DNA of 64,000 nucleotides from Acidobacteriota bacterium (GCA_016195985.1 JACPYP010000007.1:186001-250000), one strand, 5' to 3'. Counted from the first letter of the stretch, positions 22,263 through 32,582 are shown. Made by a program: numbers and translations. The notes: generated from the sequence alone by a model not told the origin.

Positions 22263-23219
22263 ATGAGCGGACTCGGCGACTACGGCTCATTGTTGATGGG
22301 GTCCCGGCTGAAGCGGCTGAGCGAGGCGATGTATCTCGGCGTGGACGACATCTACCGCGCCAATGGGGTGGAGCTTTCTTCGCGGTGCTTCCCCATCCTC
22401 TTTCTTTTGAGGGACAACGGCGCGCTCTCCATCACGGACCTGGCGGGCCGCCTGGGCCAGAGCCACCCCGCCCTCAGCCAGATGAGCCGGAAGCTGCTGA
22501 GCGAAGGCGTGGTGTCCGAGCGGGCGGATCCCAAGGACGAGCGGCGCCGCCTGCTGGCGCTTTCCAAAAAGGGCCGGGCCCTCATGGACCGGCTGGCGAC
22601 GGTCTGGAAGGCGGTGGAGGGGGCGGTGGAAGATCTGGCCGGCGCTGAATTCAGCGAGGCGGTCGGCCGCATCGAGGAGGCCCTGGAGCAGCGTACCTTC
22701 GCCCGCCGGATCGAGGACCGGCTCCGCTTGAGCGCGGAGGCCGCAGTGGCGGTGATCCCCTTCGAGCCCCGCTACCGCGACGATTTCAAGCGGCTCAACA
22801 TCGAATGGCTGGAAAAGCATTTCTACGTGGAGGCCATCGATCATGAGGTGCTCTCCCAGCCCGAACGGGCCATTCTGAAGCCCGGCGGCCACATCTTCCT
22901 CGCCCGCCTGGGCGAGGAAATCGTCGGAACCTGCGCGCTGATCAAGGGCAAGCATGGTTTCGAGCTTTCGAAAATGGCCGTCACCGAGACATACCAAGGG
23001 TTGAAAATCGGGCGCCGGCTGTTGGAAACGGCCATCGCCGCCTTCCGTCAATCCGGCTCAGGGATCCTCTTTCTGGAGACGAACAGCAAGCTGAGGGCCG
23101 CCATCCGGCTGTACGAGCGCAACGGGTTCGAGCACGCAGAACGCCCCCACGCTTCCCACTACCAGCGCTCCGACATCTACATGGTCTACAAGGCGCCCGC
23201 AAAGGATCCGCGGAAGTGA
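22263..23219 (+). CDS. MarR-family regulator fused to a GNAT acetyltransferase
   Basis: This 318-aa protein has two domains. Residues about 1-150 are a winged-helix MarR domain: ALSITDLAGRLGQSHPALSQM as the recognition HTH and SERADPKDERRRLLALSKKG as the wing. Residues about 155-318 are a GNAT domain with LSKMAVTETYQGLKIGRRLL (acetyl-CoA loop) and AIRLYERNGFEHA. GGAGGG lies just ahead of the ATG. Such fusions are known in many bacteria; the acetylated substrate and inducer are unknown. The gene is divergent from bioB, so its operator may also influence biotin synthesis. Confidence 0.88.
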   Translation: MSGLGDYGSLLMGSRLKRLSEAMYLGVDDIYRANGVELSSRCFPILFLLRDNGALSITDLAGRLGQSHPALSQMSRKLLSEGVVSERADPKDERRRLLALSKKGRALMDRLATVWKAVEGAVEDLAGAEFSEAVGRIEEALEQRTFARRIEDRLRLSAEAAVAVIPFEPRYRDDFKRLNIEWLEKHFYVEAIDHEVLSQPERAILKPGGHIFLARLGEEIVGTCALIKGKHGFELSKMAVTETYQGLKIGRRLLETAIAAFRQSGSGILFLETNSKLRAAIRLYERNGFEHAERPHASHYQRSDIYMVYKAPAKDPRK

Positions 23220-23225
23220 CCCGCC

Positions 23226-23927
23226 TCACCCCTCGCCCGGCGCCTCGAGGTTGAACCGGTACCCCACGTTGGGCTCGGTGATGAAATGCTTCGGGCGGGT
23301 AGGGTCCGTCTCCAGCTTCTTGCGCAGCATGGCCATGTAGATGCGGAGGTAGTGGGTGTTACCCGCGCCTCCGGGCCCCCAGACCTCCGCCAGCAGCTGC
23401 CCGTGGGTGGCCACCTTGCCTTGGCGCCGGACCAGGGCTTCCAGCAGCCGGTACTCGAGGGCGGTGAGCTTCACGGCCTGTCCGTTCACCGTGATGGCGC
23501 GGCGTTCCAGATCGATGCGCAGGCCTCCGCCGCTGATCACGGGCTCGGCCATGTCCGTCTGCAGGGTGTGCCGCAGGGCCACCCGGAGCCGGGCCAGCAG
23601 CTCCGCGGCTCCGAAGGGCTTGGCCAGGTAGTCGTCGGCGCCCTGATCGAGCGCCTGCACCTTGTCCCGCTCCTGGACGCGGGCGCTGAGGATGACGATG
23701 GGCTTGCGGCTCCAGGTGCGCAGCTCCTTCAACACGGTCATGCCGTCCAGGTCCGGCAGGCCCAGGTCCAGCAGGATCAGGTCAGGGTTGTGGGTGCGGG
23801 CCATGGCCAGTCCTTCGTGGGCCGTGGCGGCGCTCAGAACTTGGTAGTGGTGGCCCGACAGGGTGGGAATGAGGAAGCGGCGCAGGGGCGCCTCGTCCTC
23901 GATGATGAGGATCAGGGGCTGGCTCAT
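23226..23927 (-). CDS. kdpE: KdpE-type response regulator
   Basis: This 233-aa OmpR-family regulator has a receiver domain with the acidic pair E10/D11, phospho-acceptor Asp54 (LILLDLGLPDLDG), ILSAR and DDYLAKPF. The winged-helix DNA-binding domain follows (TALEYRLLEALVRRQGKVATHGQLL). The sequence and the adjacent KdpD-like kinase support KdpE, which activates the high-affinity K+ ATPase operon kdpFABC in known systems. No kdpFABC genes are present here. Its start overlaps the stop of the kinase gene (ATGA). It converges on the MarR-GNAT gene with a 6-nt gap. Confidence 0.85.
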   Translation of the reverse strand: MSQPLILIIEDEAPLRRFLIPTLSGHHYQVLSAATAHEGLAMARTHNPDLILLDLGLPDLDGMTVLKELRTWSRKPIVILSARVQERDKVQALDQGADDYLAKPFGAAELLARLRVALRHTLQTDMAEPVISGGGLRIDLERRAITVNGQAVKLTALEYRLLEALVRRQGKVATHGQLLAEVWGPGGAGNTHYLRIYMAMLRKKLETDPTRPKHFITEPNVGYRFNLEAPGEG

Positions 23928-25840
23928 GAAGCGCCCTCGGCAGATTCAGGCGGGAGGGGAGGGACGCCGTCCAGGGGCAGGGCCACGCGGAAGCTGGATC
24001 CGCCGCCAGAGCGGTTCTCCGCGCGGATCGCGCCGCCGTGGGCTTGGACGATGGCGCGGCAGATGGCGAGGCCCAGGCCCACGCCGCCCTCGCCGGCTTC
24101 GGGCAAGCGGAAGAACTTATCGAAGATCCGCTCCTCGTAGCCTTCGGGAATGCCGGGGCCCCGGTCGGCCACTTCGACCACCACCTGGCCCGGTTCCTCC
24201 CAGGCGCGGAGATCCATGGCCTGTCCTGGCGCGTGGCGCTGTGCGTTGGTGAGCAGGTTCACCAGCAACTGTTCGATCAGGGCGGCGTCCAACGGCACAA
24301 GGGGCAGGGTTTCGGGCAGGTCCACCTGGAGGGGCAGGGGGCCCTGCCGTTTCTCCAGGCGGCCCAGGGCCGAGCCCACCACTTCTTCCAAAGGCTGCCA
24401 CTCCTTTTGCACGTGGATGGCTCCACTCTCCAGGCGGGTGAGGTCCAGCAGGTCGCCCAGCAGGTGGGCCAGGCGCTCGCTCTCATCCTGGATCATGCTG
24501 AGCAGATCGCGGCGGGTGGATTCACTGACTTCGCTGGGCAGCAGCAGGGTGCCGGCGGCGCCGTGGATGGCGGCGAGGGGCGTGCGCAGGTCATGGCCGA
24601 TGGCGCCCAGGAGGGTGCTTCGCATCCGTTCGGTCTCGTTCTCCACTTGGGCCTTGCGGGCCTCCTCCAGCCAGCGCAGCCGCTCCAGGGCGAGGGCGAT
24701 CTGCACCGCGAAAGCCTTGAGCAGCTCCCAGGTTTCCGAGGGAAGGCCTGCGCCATCCCGCGGCAGGATCTGGAGAACGCCCTCGCTGCGGTCTGTGCCC
24801 GAAAGCGATAGGCAGTAGGTTCGGCCAATGGCCAGAGGTTCCAGCGGGTCGCCGAGCCGCTCGCCTACTTCCAGCTGGGGCAGAAGCTCAGGGGGCGGCG
24901 GCAGGCCCGGGTCGAGCGGGGGTGGAGGCGCCGCCTTCCAGTCACCTTGCGCAGGGAAGAGGAGGCAGGCCTCCACCTTGAACACGCGCCGGATGTGTTC
25001 CGCTGCGATGACGCCGACTTGATCGATGCCGTGGCAGCGGGCCAGGGCTCGGCCCAGGAGGTAGAGGGAGGCGGTGTGCACCTCCCTGCGCTGCACCTCG
25101 CGGGCCTGCTGGCGGAGCCGGTGCAGCAGACCCATGACCGCCTGCGCGGCCAGGAGCATGGCCAGGAAGAAGAGCAGGTTCGGCCAGGGTGCGGCGCCGC
25201 GGCTGAAGCGGGGGGTTTCCAACAGGAAGCTGAAGAACAAGGTGCTCAGCACGGAGGCGAGCACTGCCAGGCCCTGACCCCACCGGTGGGCGATGAAGGT
25301 GACCGCGGCGAGATAAACGGGCAGCACCAGGGCGAGGTTGCCTTCGTGCGGAACCAGCCAGGCCAAGCCGGAACTGGCGGCCAGAACACAGAGAGTGCCC
25401 ACCATGGCCCCAAACCCGCTGCCGTGGAAGGCCTGGGTTCGGGAGTGGTCCAAACGCTCGTCCACCACCTCGATGAAGGTGTCGAGGCCCCGGCGCAGCA
25501 GTTCGTTGGCGGTGGAATGCCCCACGCGGGCCCAGGGCCACCGGTCGCGGGACCTGCCCAGGAGCAGCACCTGGGCGTGGGTGCGGCGGGTCAGTTCCGC
25601 CAGGCCATGGGCCAGGGTGGGGGCCTGGATGACGCGGATCTCGGCGCCCAGGCGCTGGGCCTCCTGGAGCCAGACCTGAACCTGTTCGCTGTCTTCGGTG
25701 GGATGCCCGCCGGTTTCCACATGCACGGCGATCCATGGCGCGGACCTTTCCCGGGCCAGGCGGTATCCGGCCTGGATCAGGCGGAGCGCGCGGGCTTCTG
25801 AACCGAGGGCCACGAGAACGGGCCGGTGGGGAGCATCCAT
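23924..25840 (-). CDS. kdpD: Short KdpD-like sensor histidine kinase lacking the N-terminal KdpD domain
   Basis: At 638 aa this is well short of the roughly 900 aa of canonical KdpD. It begins directly in the USP-like domain (VLVALGSEARALRLIQAG through LLLGRSRDRWPWARVGHS). Four transmembrane helices of the DUF4118 type, a GAF-like region, HisKA (AIGHDLRTPLAAIHGAAGTL) and HATPase_c (LLTNAQRHAPG, VADRGPGIPEG, GVGLGLAICRAIV) follow. The N-terminal nucleotide-binding KdpD domain with its Walker motifs is absent. The ATG at 25840 is the first sensible start and upstream sequence is intergenic. It is coupled to kdpE. Confidence 0.85.
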   Translation of the reverse strand: MDAPHRPVLVALGSEARALRLIQAGYRLARERSAPWIAVHVETGGHPTEDSEQVQVWLQEAQRLGAEIRVIQAPTLAHGLAELTRRTHAQVLLLGRSRDRWPWARVGHSTANELLRRGLDTFIEVVDERLDHSRTQAFHGSGFGAMVGTLCVLAASSGLAWLVPHEGNLALVLPVYLAAVTFIAHRWGQGLAVLASVLSTLFFSFLLETPRFSRGAAPWPNLLFFLAMLLAAQAVMGLLHRLRQQAREVQRREVHTASLYLLGRALARCHGIDQVGVIAAEHIRRVFKVEACLLFPAQGDWKAAPPPPLDPGLPPPPELLPQLEVGERLGDPLEPLAIGRTYCLSLSGTDRSEGVLQILPRDGAGLPSETWELLKAFAVQIALALERLRWLEEARKAQVENETERMRSTLLGAIGHDLRTPLAAIHGAAGTLLLPSEVSESTRRDLLSMIQDESERLAHLLGDLLDLTRLESGAIHVQKEWQPLEEVVGSALGRLEKRQGPLPLQVDLPETLPLVPLDAALIEQLLVNLLTNAQRHAPGQAMDLRAWEEPGQVVVEVADRGPGIPEGYEERIFDKFFRLPEAGEGGVGLGLAICRAIVQAHGGAIRAENRSGGGSSFRVALPLDGVPPLPPESAEGAS

Positions 25841-25969
25841 GGGGGTTCAGGTTAAACGGCGGGGAGGCATATAAAAAGCGCGTAAAAAGTGGCCATGGCC
25901 GACGCCCGTCACAGGCCCGGCTCTGCATACTTCCGGGATCCGGGATATCTGGACACGGAGGTTGGTTAT

Positions 25970-27208
25970 ATGGCGCCCATGCCACTGAATGTCGGGAATA
26001 CAGCGTTCATGCTGCTTTGCGCGAGCCTTGTCATGCTGATGACCCCAGGCCTCGCCTTCTTCTACGGCGGCCTGGTGGGCCGCAAGAACGTGCTCACCAT
26101 CATGAGCCAGAGCTTCCTCAGCCTGGGCTGGACGACGGTGCTGTGGTTCGCCTTCGGCTACTCCATGTGCTTCGGCCCCACGTGGCACGGCATCGTGGGC
26201 AACCCCGCCCACTACGCCTTCCTGAAGGGCATCACCCTGCAGACCATGTTCACGGGCAATGACGCGGGGATTCCCCTCATCGTGCACGTGGCCTACCAGA
26301 TGATGTTCGCCATCATCACTCCGGCCCTCATCACCGGCGCCTTCGCCAACCGCGTGACTTTCAAGGCCTACTTCCTCTTCCTCACGGGCTGGCTGATCTT
26401 CGTCTACTTCCCCTTCGTCCACATGGTGTGGAGCCCCGAGGGCATCCTGGCCAAGTGGGGCGTCCTGGACTTCGCGGGCGGCATCGTGGTGCACAACACC
26501 GCCGGTTTCGCCGCCCTGGCCTCCATCCTCTATGTGGGCCGCCGCAAGGTGGTGGAGAACATCCCCCACAACATCCCCCTCATCGCCCTGGGCACTGGCC
26601 TCCTCTGGTTCGGCTGGTACGGCTTCAACGCCGGCTCTGAGCTGAAGGTGGACAGCATCACCGCCAGCGCCTTCCTCAACACCGACGTGGCCGCCTCCTT
26701 CGCCGCCGCAGCCTGGCTCTTCGTGGAATGGATGAATGCCCGCCAGCCCAAGTTCGTGGGCCTGCTCACGGGCGCCGTGGCCGGCTTAGCCACCATCACC
26801 CCCGCCGCGGGCTACGTATCCCTCAGCACCGCCGCCCTCATCGGCATCCTGGCCGGCGTCATCTGCTACTACGCGGTGGCCCTCAAGAACAAGCTGGGCT
26901 GGGACGACGCGCTGGATGTCTGGGGCGTGCACGGCGTGGGCGGCCTCATCGGCGTGATCTTCCTCGGCATCTTCGCCTCCAAGGCCTGGAACCCCGCGGG
27001 CTCTGATGGCCTGCTGCTGGGCAACGCGGGCTTCTTCGGCAAGCAGGTGGCCGCGGTGTTGATCTCCTCTGTGTGGGCCTTCGGCTTCACCTACGGCATG
27101 CTCTGGATCATCGACCGCATCACGCCAGTGCGCGTGGGCGTCCAGGCCGAGGAAAAGGGCCTGGATACGGAACTCCACGGGGAAGAGGCCTATCCCCAAG
27201 GGCTATAG
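25970..27208 (+). CDS. amt: Ammonium transporter
   Basis: This is a 412-aa inner-membrane Amt/Rh family channel with about eleven transmembrane segments. Typical segments include [37 protein letters not shown] (the pore His region) and [15 protein letters not shown] (second pore His). The ATG at 25970 was chosen because GGAGGT lies seven nt upstream; a longer reading from 25889 adds a hydrophilic 27-residue tail. No glnK/glnB PII gene is adjacent, unlike the common arrangement. A strong intrinsic terminator follows the gene. Confidence 0.93.
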   Translation: MAPMPLNVGNTAFMLLCASLVMLMTPGLAFFYGGLVGRKNVLTIMSQSFLSLGWTTVLWFAFGYSMCFGPTWHGIVGNPAHYAFLKGITLQTMFTGNDAGIPLIVHVAYQMMFAIITPALITGAFANRVTFKAYFLFLTGWLIFVYFPFVHMVWSPEGILAKWGVLDFAGGIVVHNTAGFAALASILYVGRRKVVENIPHNIPLIALGTGLLWFGWYGFNAGSELKVDSITASAFLNTDVAASFAAAAWLFVEWMNARQPKFVGLLTGAVAGLATITPAAGYVSLSTAALIGILAGVICYYAVALKNKLGWDDALDVWGVHGVGGLIGVIFLGIFASKAWNPAGSDGLLLGNAGFFGKQVAAVLISSVWAFGFTYGMLWIIDRITPVRVGVQAEEKGLDTELHGEEAYPQGL

Positions 27209-27231
27209 CCCGGGCGGTTCAAACCCTCCAG

Positions 27232-27262
27232 AAAGGCGGCTCTCAGGAGCCGCCTTTCGCTT
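27232..27262 (+). terminator. Intrinsic terminator after amt
   Basis: A perfect 11-bp stem, AAAGGCGGCTC (27232-27242) and GAGCCGCCTTT (27247-27257), has a 4-nt loop and is followed by CGCTT. It isolates amt from the chemoreceptor gene. Confidence 0.8.
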
Positions 27263-27329
27263 GAAAAGGCAGGATTCAAGAGCGTCGAGGCCCCCGTCGA
27301 TACCGCCGCATACCGCCTGGACGTGCGCC

Positions 27330-28904
27330 ATGGCCAACCTCACCATCCGCAAGAAGCTCTGGGGCCTGGTGGCTTTGCTGGGTTTCCTGGCCGTGGCGGT
27401 CTCCGCGTGGCTGGTGCTGGGCATGGCCGGGCAGAACCAGGTCATCCAGAGCATGGCCGCGGACCGGCTGGAGCCCCTCCAGCAGCTGAAGGCTGTTTCA
27501 GATGCCTACGCCGTGAGCGTGGTGGACACCTCCCACAAGGTGCGCAGCGGCGTCCTCAGCTTCGACGCCGGGCAGAAGAATGTCCGGGAGGCCCTGGCCG
27601 TGGCGGACAAGAATTGGAAGGCATACAGCCAGACGCGGATGGACGGCGAGGAGAAGGTCCTGGCCTCCAAGGCCGAAGCGGCCAAGGGAATTGCCGATGC
27701 CGCGGCGCGCAAGGCCGAAAGCCTGATGGCGGCCAAGGATGCCGCGGGCCTGACGGCCTTCGTGACCCAGGATATGTACCCGGCCATCGATCCTGCCACC
27801 GAGGCCGTGGGCAACCTCGTGGATCTGCAGATCCGGGTGGGCCGCGAGCTGGTGAAGGAATCCCTGCAGGCCTACAACACCCGCAGCTGGGTGACCTTTG
27901 CCGGGCTGGCCGCCGCGCTGATTCTCGGGGTGGTGTTCAGCCGGACCATCCTCCACGGCATCCAGGTATCCATCGAGGATCTCCATGCGCTGGCCCAGGC
28001 CATGCAGCGCGGCGACCTGACGGCGCCGGCGAAGGTCCTTTCCCAGGACGAACTGGGCAGCATGGCCCGGGCCTTCAACGCGACAGCGGCCCGGTTCCGC
28101 GACGTGCTGCGGGAGATCCAGCAGGCGGCCTCGTCGCTGGCCAGCGGCACCACCGAACTCGCCGCGGGGGCCCAGCAGATCGGGGCAGTCTCCAGCGAGA
28201 ACGCGCAGAGCCTGGAGGGGCTGCGGGAGGGCACCGACCGCGTGGCTTCGGCCATCCACGAGATGAGCCGGTCTGTGGAGGAGATCGCCAGCCTCGCCGA
28301 GGATTCCCAGCGGCAGGGCGCCGACGCGCTGACAGCTTCCAGCGCCGGAGGGGCCGCCGGCGCCCGGGCCTCGGGAGCCATGGCCGAGGTGCAGGGTTCC
28401 ATGACGGAAATGGTGAACGCCATCCGCGTCATCCAGGACATCGCCCGCCAGACGAACCTGCTGTCGCTCAACGCGGCCATCGAGGCAGCCAAGGCCGGGG
28501 CCATGGGCAAGGGTTTCGCCGTGGTGGCCGAAGAGGTGCGGAAACTGGCGGAGCGCTCCAGCGCCGCGGCCCACGAGATTCAGGGCCTCATCGAATCCAG
28601 CGAACATGCGGGGCGCCTCGGGATGACCACCGTGAAGGAGGCGGTGGATTCCTTCGCCGGGATCCAGAGCCGCGTGGAAGCCCTCGCCTCCCGCGCGGCG
28701 GAGATCCGGGCGGCCACCGAAGAGCAGAATGTGGCCGCGGCGGAGGTCAACCGGAACATCACCACCATCAGCGACCGCACCTCCCAAGCTGCGGCCGCCA
28801 CCCAGCAGAGCTCCGCCACCATCCAGGAAGTGGGCCGCACCACGGCGGACCTGGCCTCGCTGGCGGAACGCCTCAGCGCCTTGACGGCCTCCTTCAAGGT
28901 ATGA
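27330..28904 (+). CDS. Methyl-accepting chemotaxis protein
   Basis: This 524-aa receptor has TM1 ([23 protein letters not shown]) and a roughly 150-residue helical periplasmic domain of the four-helix-bundle type. TM2 ([18 protein letters not shown]) and a HAMP domain ([20 protein letters not shown] onward) follow. The cytoplasmic signalling domain has a conserved hairpin tip containing [20 protein letters not shown] then [17 protein letters not shown] short Ala/Gly insert ([14 protein letters not shown]) lies before the tip. No che genes adjoin it. The ligand is unknown; it complements the flagellar genes at the left of the window. Confidence 0.92.
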   Translation: MANLTIRKKLWGLVALLGFLAVAVSAWLVLGMAGQNQVIQSMAADRLEPLQQLKAVSDAYAVSVVDTSHKVRSGVLSFDAGQKNVREALAVADKNWKAYSQTRMDGEEKVLASKAEAAKGIADAAARKAESLMAAKDAAGLTAFVTQDMYPAIDPATEAVGNLVDLQIRVGRELVKESLQAYNTRSWVTFAGLAAALILGVVFSRTILHGIQVSIEDLHALAQAMQRGDLTAPAKVLSQDELGSMARAFNATAARFRDVLREIQQAASSLASGTTELAAGAQQIGAVSSENAQSLEGLREGTDRVASAIHEMSRSVEEIASLAEDSQRQGADALTASSAGGAAGARASGAMAEVQGSMTEMVNAIRVIQDIARQTNLLSLNAAIEAAKAGAMGKGFAVVAEEVRKLAERSSAAAHEIQGLIESSEHAGRLGMTTVKEAVDSFAGIQSRVEALASRAAEIRAATEEQNVAAAEVNRNITTISDRTSQAAAATQQSSATIQEVGRTTADLASLAERLSALTASFKV

Positions 28905-29099
28905 AGAACCGGCCTGCCGGCGCCAGGGCGTTTCATGATGATAGAGTCACTTATTGATCTGCACTGGTCTGTGCTAATCCCGGTTTGGGGGCCGTTGCTG
29001 CCGCCGGAATACCGGTGTAGACGGGTGGACCGGGCCGCCTGGAAGCGCATGCTAGATTGAGATTCTATTGGTGGTACAGACCCCTTTCGAGGAGAGCCT

Positions 29100-31262
29100 T
29101 TGGCCGCGCCATCCAACCTGTCCCTGTCGCCTACCACGTCGCTCACCACGTCGCCCACCACGTCGCCCACCACCTTGTCCCGCGAGCAGCGCGTGGGCTT
29201 GTTCCGGACCATCTACGCCGCCCGCCGCATCGACGACAAAGAGATCACAGGCAAACGCCAGAACAAGGTCTTCTTCCAGATCAACGGCGTGGGCCACGAG
29301 GCCGTCCAGGCCGCCGCGGCGCTGGTATTCAGGCCCGGCCACGACTGGTTCTTCTTCTACTACCGGGACCGGGCCCTCGCCTACGGGCTGGGCTACACCG
29401 CCAAGGAGATGTTCCTGGGCTCCGTGGGCGCCGTGGACGATCCCGCCAGCGGCGGCCGCCAGATGCCCAGCCACTGGGGCCACAAGGGACTGAACATCTT
29501 CACCACGTCCAGCCCCACGGGCAGCCAGTTCCTGCAGGCGGTGGGCGCGGTGGAGGCGGTGGTGCGCGCCGAGCAGGGCGGCATCGAGGGGCTGCTGGGC
29601 ATCAAGGCCGACGAGGTGGCCCTGGTCACCACCGGCGACGGCACCTGCAGCCAGGGCGAGTTCTGGGAGGGCCTCAGCAACGCCGTGAACCTGAAAGCCC
29701 CGGTGGTCTTCCTGGTGGAGGACAACGGTTACGCCATCAGCACTCCCAGCGAAGTGCAGTACGCGGGAGGCAACGTGGCGGCCCTGCTGCAGGGCTTCGC
29801 GCAGCACGGCCTCTTGATCCTCGACGACGTGGACGGATGCGACCCCCTGGCCAGCTACGAGGCCCTGAAAGCCGCCGCGGACCATGCGCGCGCGCGGAAG
29901 GGCCCGGCCCTGGTGCGGGCCAAGGTGATCCGGCCCTACAGCCATTCCCTGTCGGATGACGAGCAGCTCTACAAATCCAGGGCCCAGCGCGCCGCCGAGG
30001 CGGAGCGGGATCCCGTCGTCACCTACGCCCGCCACCTGGTGGATGGCGGGGATTTGACGGAAGCCCAGCTCCAGACCCTGAAGGATGATGTGCAGGCGGA
30101 GATCGACGCCGCCTGGGAAGAGGCGGACGCTGCGCCCCGGCCCGAGCCGGGCAGCTACTACCAGCACCTCTACAGCGAGGAGGTGGATCCCACTTCGGCG
30201 GCCTTCGACACCGAGGATGCGGCCGGGGACCAGACCACCGGCTCCAAGACCATGCTCGACCTCATCAACACCACCCTGAAGCACGAGATGGCGCGGGATC
30301 CCCGCATCCTTGTCTTCGGCGAGGATGTGGCCGACGCCAGCCGCGCGGAGATCCTGGACGAAGTGAAGGGCAAGGGCGGAGTCTTCAAGACCACCCACGG
30401 CCTGCAGAAGCTGTTCGGCGCCCACCGCGTGTTCAACACCCCCCTGGCCGAGGCCACCATCATCGGGCGCGGCATCGGCCTGGCAGCCCGGGGCTTCAAG
30501 CCGGTGGTGGAGATCCAGTTCTTCGACTACATCTGGCCCGCCATGCAGCAGCTGCGCGACGAGCTGGCCAACATCCGCTGGCGCTCCAACGGCGCCTTCA
30601 AGAGCCCCATGGTGGTGCGCGTGCCCATCGCGGGCTACCTCATGGGCGGGGCCACCTACCACAGCCAGTGCGGCGAGAGCACCTTCACCCACATCCCCGG
30701 CCTCCGCGTGATCTGCCCCAGCAGCGCCCTGGATGCGGCGGGCCTGCTGCGCACGGCCATTCGCTGCGACGACCCGGTGCTGTTCCTGGAGCCCAAGCAC
30801 CTCTATCGGCAGACCCACAACAAAGGCAACGATCCAGGCCCCGATTTCATGATCCCCTTCGGCAAGGCCCGCACGGTCCGCGAAGGCACGGATCTGTCCG
30901 TCATTACCTATGGCTGCACCGTCCACCGGGCCGTGCAAGCGGCCCGGGAGGCGGAAAAGGAAGGCATTTCCGTCGAGATCATCGATCTCCGCAGCCTGAA
31001 CCCCTACGACTGGGAGGCCATCGAGCGTACGGTGAAAAAAACCCACCGCGTGATCGTCGCTCACGAGGACACGCTGAGCTGGGGCTACGGCAGCGAGATC
31101 GCCGCCCGCATCGCCGACGAGCTGTTCTTCCACTTGGACGCGCCCGTGCGGCGCGTGGCGGCCAAGGATACCTGGGTGGCCTACTACCCGGCCCTGGAGG
31201 ACGAGATCCTGCCGCAGCCCAAGGACTTCCTGGAGGCCTACCGGAAACTGGCCGGCATCTGA
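29100..31262 (+). CDS. Fused E1 alpha-beta subunit of a 2-oxoacid (branched-chain type) dehydrogenase
   Basis: This 720-aa protein joins the alpha and beta chains of E1. The alpha half carries the thiamine-diphosphate site: [14 protein letters not shown], with Asn in [12 protein letters not shown] about 30 residues on. A linker near 345-380 leads to the beta half ([53 protein letters not shown]). It decarboxylates a 2-oxoacid and passes the acyl group to E2; no E2 or E3 gene is nearby. The TTG at 29100 is supported by GAGGAG just upstream. The first 27 residues are a Ser/Thr/Pro repeat (see the 12-bp repeat). Confidence 0.9.
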   Translation: MAAPSNLSLSPTTSLTTSPTTSPTTLSREQRVGLFRTIYAARRIDDKEITGKRQNKVFFQINGVGHEAVQAAAALVFRPGHDWFFFYYRDRALAYGLGYTAKEMFLGSVGAVDDPASGGRQMPSHWGHKGLNIFTTSSPTGSQFLQAVGAVEAVVRAEQGGIEGLLGIKADEVALVTTGDGTCSQGEFWEGLSNAVNLKAPVVFLVEDNGYAISTPSEVQYAGGNVAALLQGFAQHGLLILDDVDGCDPLASYEALKAAADHARARKGPALVRAKVIRPYSHSLSDDEQLYKSRAQRAAEAERDPVVTYARHLVDGGDLTEAQLQTLKDDVQAEIDAAWEEADAAPRPEPGSYYQHLYSEEVDPTSAAFDTEDAAGDQTTGSKTMLDLINTTLKHEMARDPRILVFGEDVADASRAEILDEVKGKGGVFKTTHGLQKLFGAHRVFNTPLAEATIIGRGIGLAARGFKPVVEIQFFDYIWPAMQQLRDELANIRWRSNGAFKSPMVVRVPIAGYLMGGATYHSQCGESTFTHIPGLRVICPSSALDAAGLLRTAIRCDDPVLFLEPKHLYRQTHNKGNDPGPDFMIPFGKARTVREGTDLSVITYGCTVHRAVQAAREAEKEGISVEIIDLRSLNPYDWEAIERTVKKTHRVIVAHEDTLSWGYGSEIAARIADELFFHLDAPVRRVAAKDTWVAYYPALEDEILPQPKDFLEAYRKLAGI
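29133..29174 (+). repeat. 12-bp in-frame tandem repeat at the E1 N-terminus
   Basis: Three and a half copies of ACCACGTCGCYC encode repeated TTSP/TTSL residues immediately before the first conserved helix of E1. The period keeps the frame, so copy number can vary without inactivating the enzyme. Confidence 0.88.
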
Positions 31263-31318
31263 TTTTCACCTGGCCGTGACGCACAGGCGCTAGGATGGGC
31301 TTGCTTTCTGGAGGGGCC

Positions 31319-32131
31319 ATGCGGATCCTGCCGATCATCCTCGCGCTCTGTCTCGCGTTCCGGGCCACGTCCGCCTTCGCCCAGTTGGGGGCGCCCTACC
31401 GGCCCTCCCAGGGGTTCCAGCCCACCTGGACCGTGGGGGCGCAGACCTACGGTCCCACCCTCACCGGGCATTTCCAGGGCATCCAGGACGGGCAGCCCAT
31501 CCTGGTGGACCTGGATTCGGATTTAGGCCTGGGCAAGGACAAGACCACGCCGGGCTTCTTCCTGGACTATCAAGGGACCAGCTACGGGTTCCAGCTCTCC
31601 AGCGGTTCCGCGGAGTACCGGGGCGATCGCACGGTTTCCCGCGCCATCACGGTCAATGGCCAGACCTACGCCGCCAACAGCCGCGTCCAGTCCCATGTGA
31701 AGCTGGCCAGCGTGGACGGCGTCTGGACCATCAAGTTCGCCCAGGACGCGGACACCTGGCTGGGTTTCGACCTGGGCGCCCAGGTGTGGACCGTCGATTT
31801 GGATGCCACGGATGCCCCCTTGGCCCCGGCCACCGCCAGGACGGCCAGCACCCAGGTGAAGGCCCCCATCCCCCAATTGGGTCTCTCCGGGGGCTCCAGG
31901 GCCTTCAACGGGGCCATGGAAGCCAAGGCCTACATCCACTACCTGCCCTACAAACGGTCCAAATACACCCTCTATGGCGTGGATCTGCGGGTATTCCCCG
32001 TGAGTTGGTTCGGCCTTCGCGCTTTCTATGAAGGAGGCCGTTTCGATGTGCCCAAGGGCTCCATCAAGGATGATCTGGAATTCCAGCTGGACCGGAAGGG
32101 GGCGGGCCTGGGGGCCGTCTTGCGGTTCTGA
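31319..32131 (+). CDS. Exported outer-membrane beta-barrel-like protein, unknown function
   Basis: This 270-aa protein starts at an ATG preceded by GGAGGGG. The signal peptide is MRILPIILALCLAFRATSAFA-Q. The mature part is rich in alternating polar and aromatic strands (TPGFFLDYQGTSYGFQLSSGSAEYRG, WTIKFAQDADTWLGFDLGAQVW). It ends in GAGLGAVLRF, a C-terminal Phe typical of outer-membrane barrels. No named family was recognised. A -10-like TAGGAT lies at 31291. Confidence 0.65.
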   Translation: MRILPIILALCLAFRATSAFAQLGAPYRPSQGFQPTWTVGAQTYGPTLTGHFQGIQDGQPILVDLDSDLGLGKDKTTPGFFLDYQGTSYGFQLSSGSAEYRGDRTVSRAITVNGQTYAANSRVQSHVKLASVDGVWTIKFAQDADTWLGFDLGAQVWTVDLDATDAPLAPATARTASTQVKAPIPQLGLSGGSRAFNGAMEAKAYIHYLPYKRSKYTLYGVDLRVFPVSWFGLRAFYEGGRFDVPKGSIKDDLEFQLDRKGAGLGAVLRF

Positions 32132-32316
32132 TCCGGCTTCCTGGCCTCAAACTGAGATCCGGGTGCGATTGAGCGCAGAAAAAAAAGGATGGACGCCGCC
32201 AATCCTGTCATGCTGTCCGCGTGACCCGCCAGGGGCGGACCTCACACACGCAATGACGGCCTTGTCTGGGGAAAGTCATCGCTACAACATCACCAGACAT
32301 TCTGCAGGAAACAGTC

Positions 32317-32520
32317 ATGGCTCAAGGCACCGTCAAGTGGTTCAACGCTGAGAAGGGCTTCGGTTTCATCACCCCCGACGAGGGCGGCGCTGACCTCTTC
32401 GTCCACCACACCGCCATCCAGGGCGGCGGCTTCCGCACGCTCGACGAGAACCAGCGCGTCAGCTTCGAAGTCGCCCAGGGACAGAAGGGCCCCCAGGCCA
32501 CCAACGTCCAGAAGCTCTAG
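32317..32520 (+). CDS. Cold-shock domain protein (CspA family)
   Basis: This 67-aa single OB-fold protein has RNP1 (KGFGFITPD) and RNP2 (DLFVHHTAI) and begins [14 protein letters not shown]. It binds single-stranded RNA/DNA and melts RNA structure. The upstream gap from 32132 contains no gene; a structured 5' leader is common in this family but was not demonstrated here. A strong terminator follows. Confidence 0.95.
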   Translation: MAQGTVKWFNAEKGFGFITPDEGGADLFVHHTAIQGGGFRTLDENQRVSFEVAQGQKGPQATNVQKL

Positions 32521-32536
32521 TACCTCTCCACGGTTC

Positions 32537-32569
32537 AAAAAAAGCGGCCCATTGGGCCGCTTTTTCGTG
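32537..32569. terminator. Bidirectional intrinsic terminator between csp and a convergent gene
   Basis: The stem GCGGCCC (32544-32550) and GGGCCGC (32554-32560) has a 3-nt loop. It is flanked by seven A on the left and five T on the right, so it can terminate transcription from both directions. Confidence 0.9.
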
Positions 32570-32582
32570 GAAGGAATCCGGA

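Noticed and set aside
25905-25935. Possible sigma-54 promoter before amt
   Set aside because: A GG and a GC pair are present, but the spacing is nine rather than the required ten nt and the consensus around them is poor.
27216-27260. A tRNA-like GGTTCAAACCC followed by a hairpin after amt
   Set aside because: No acceptor or anticodon arms surround it and there is no tRNA-length fold; the hairpin is explained as a terminator.
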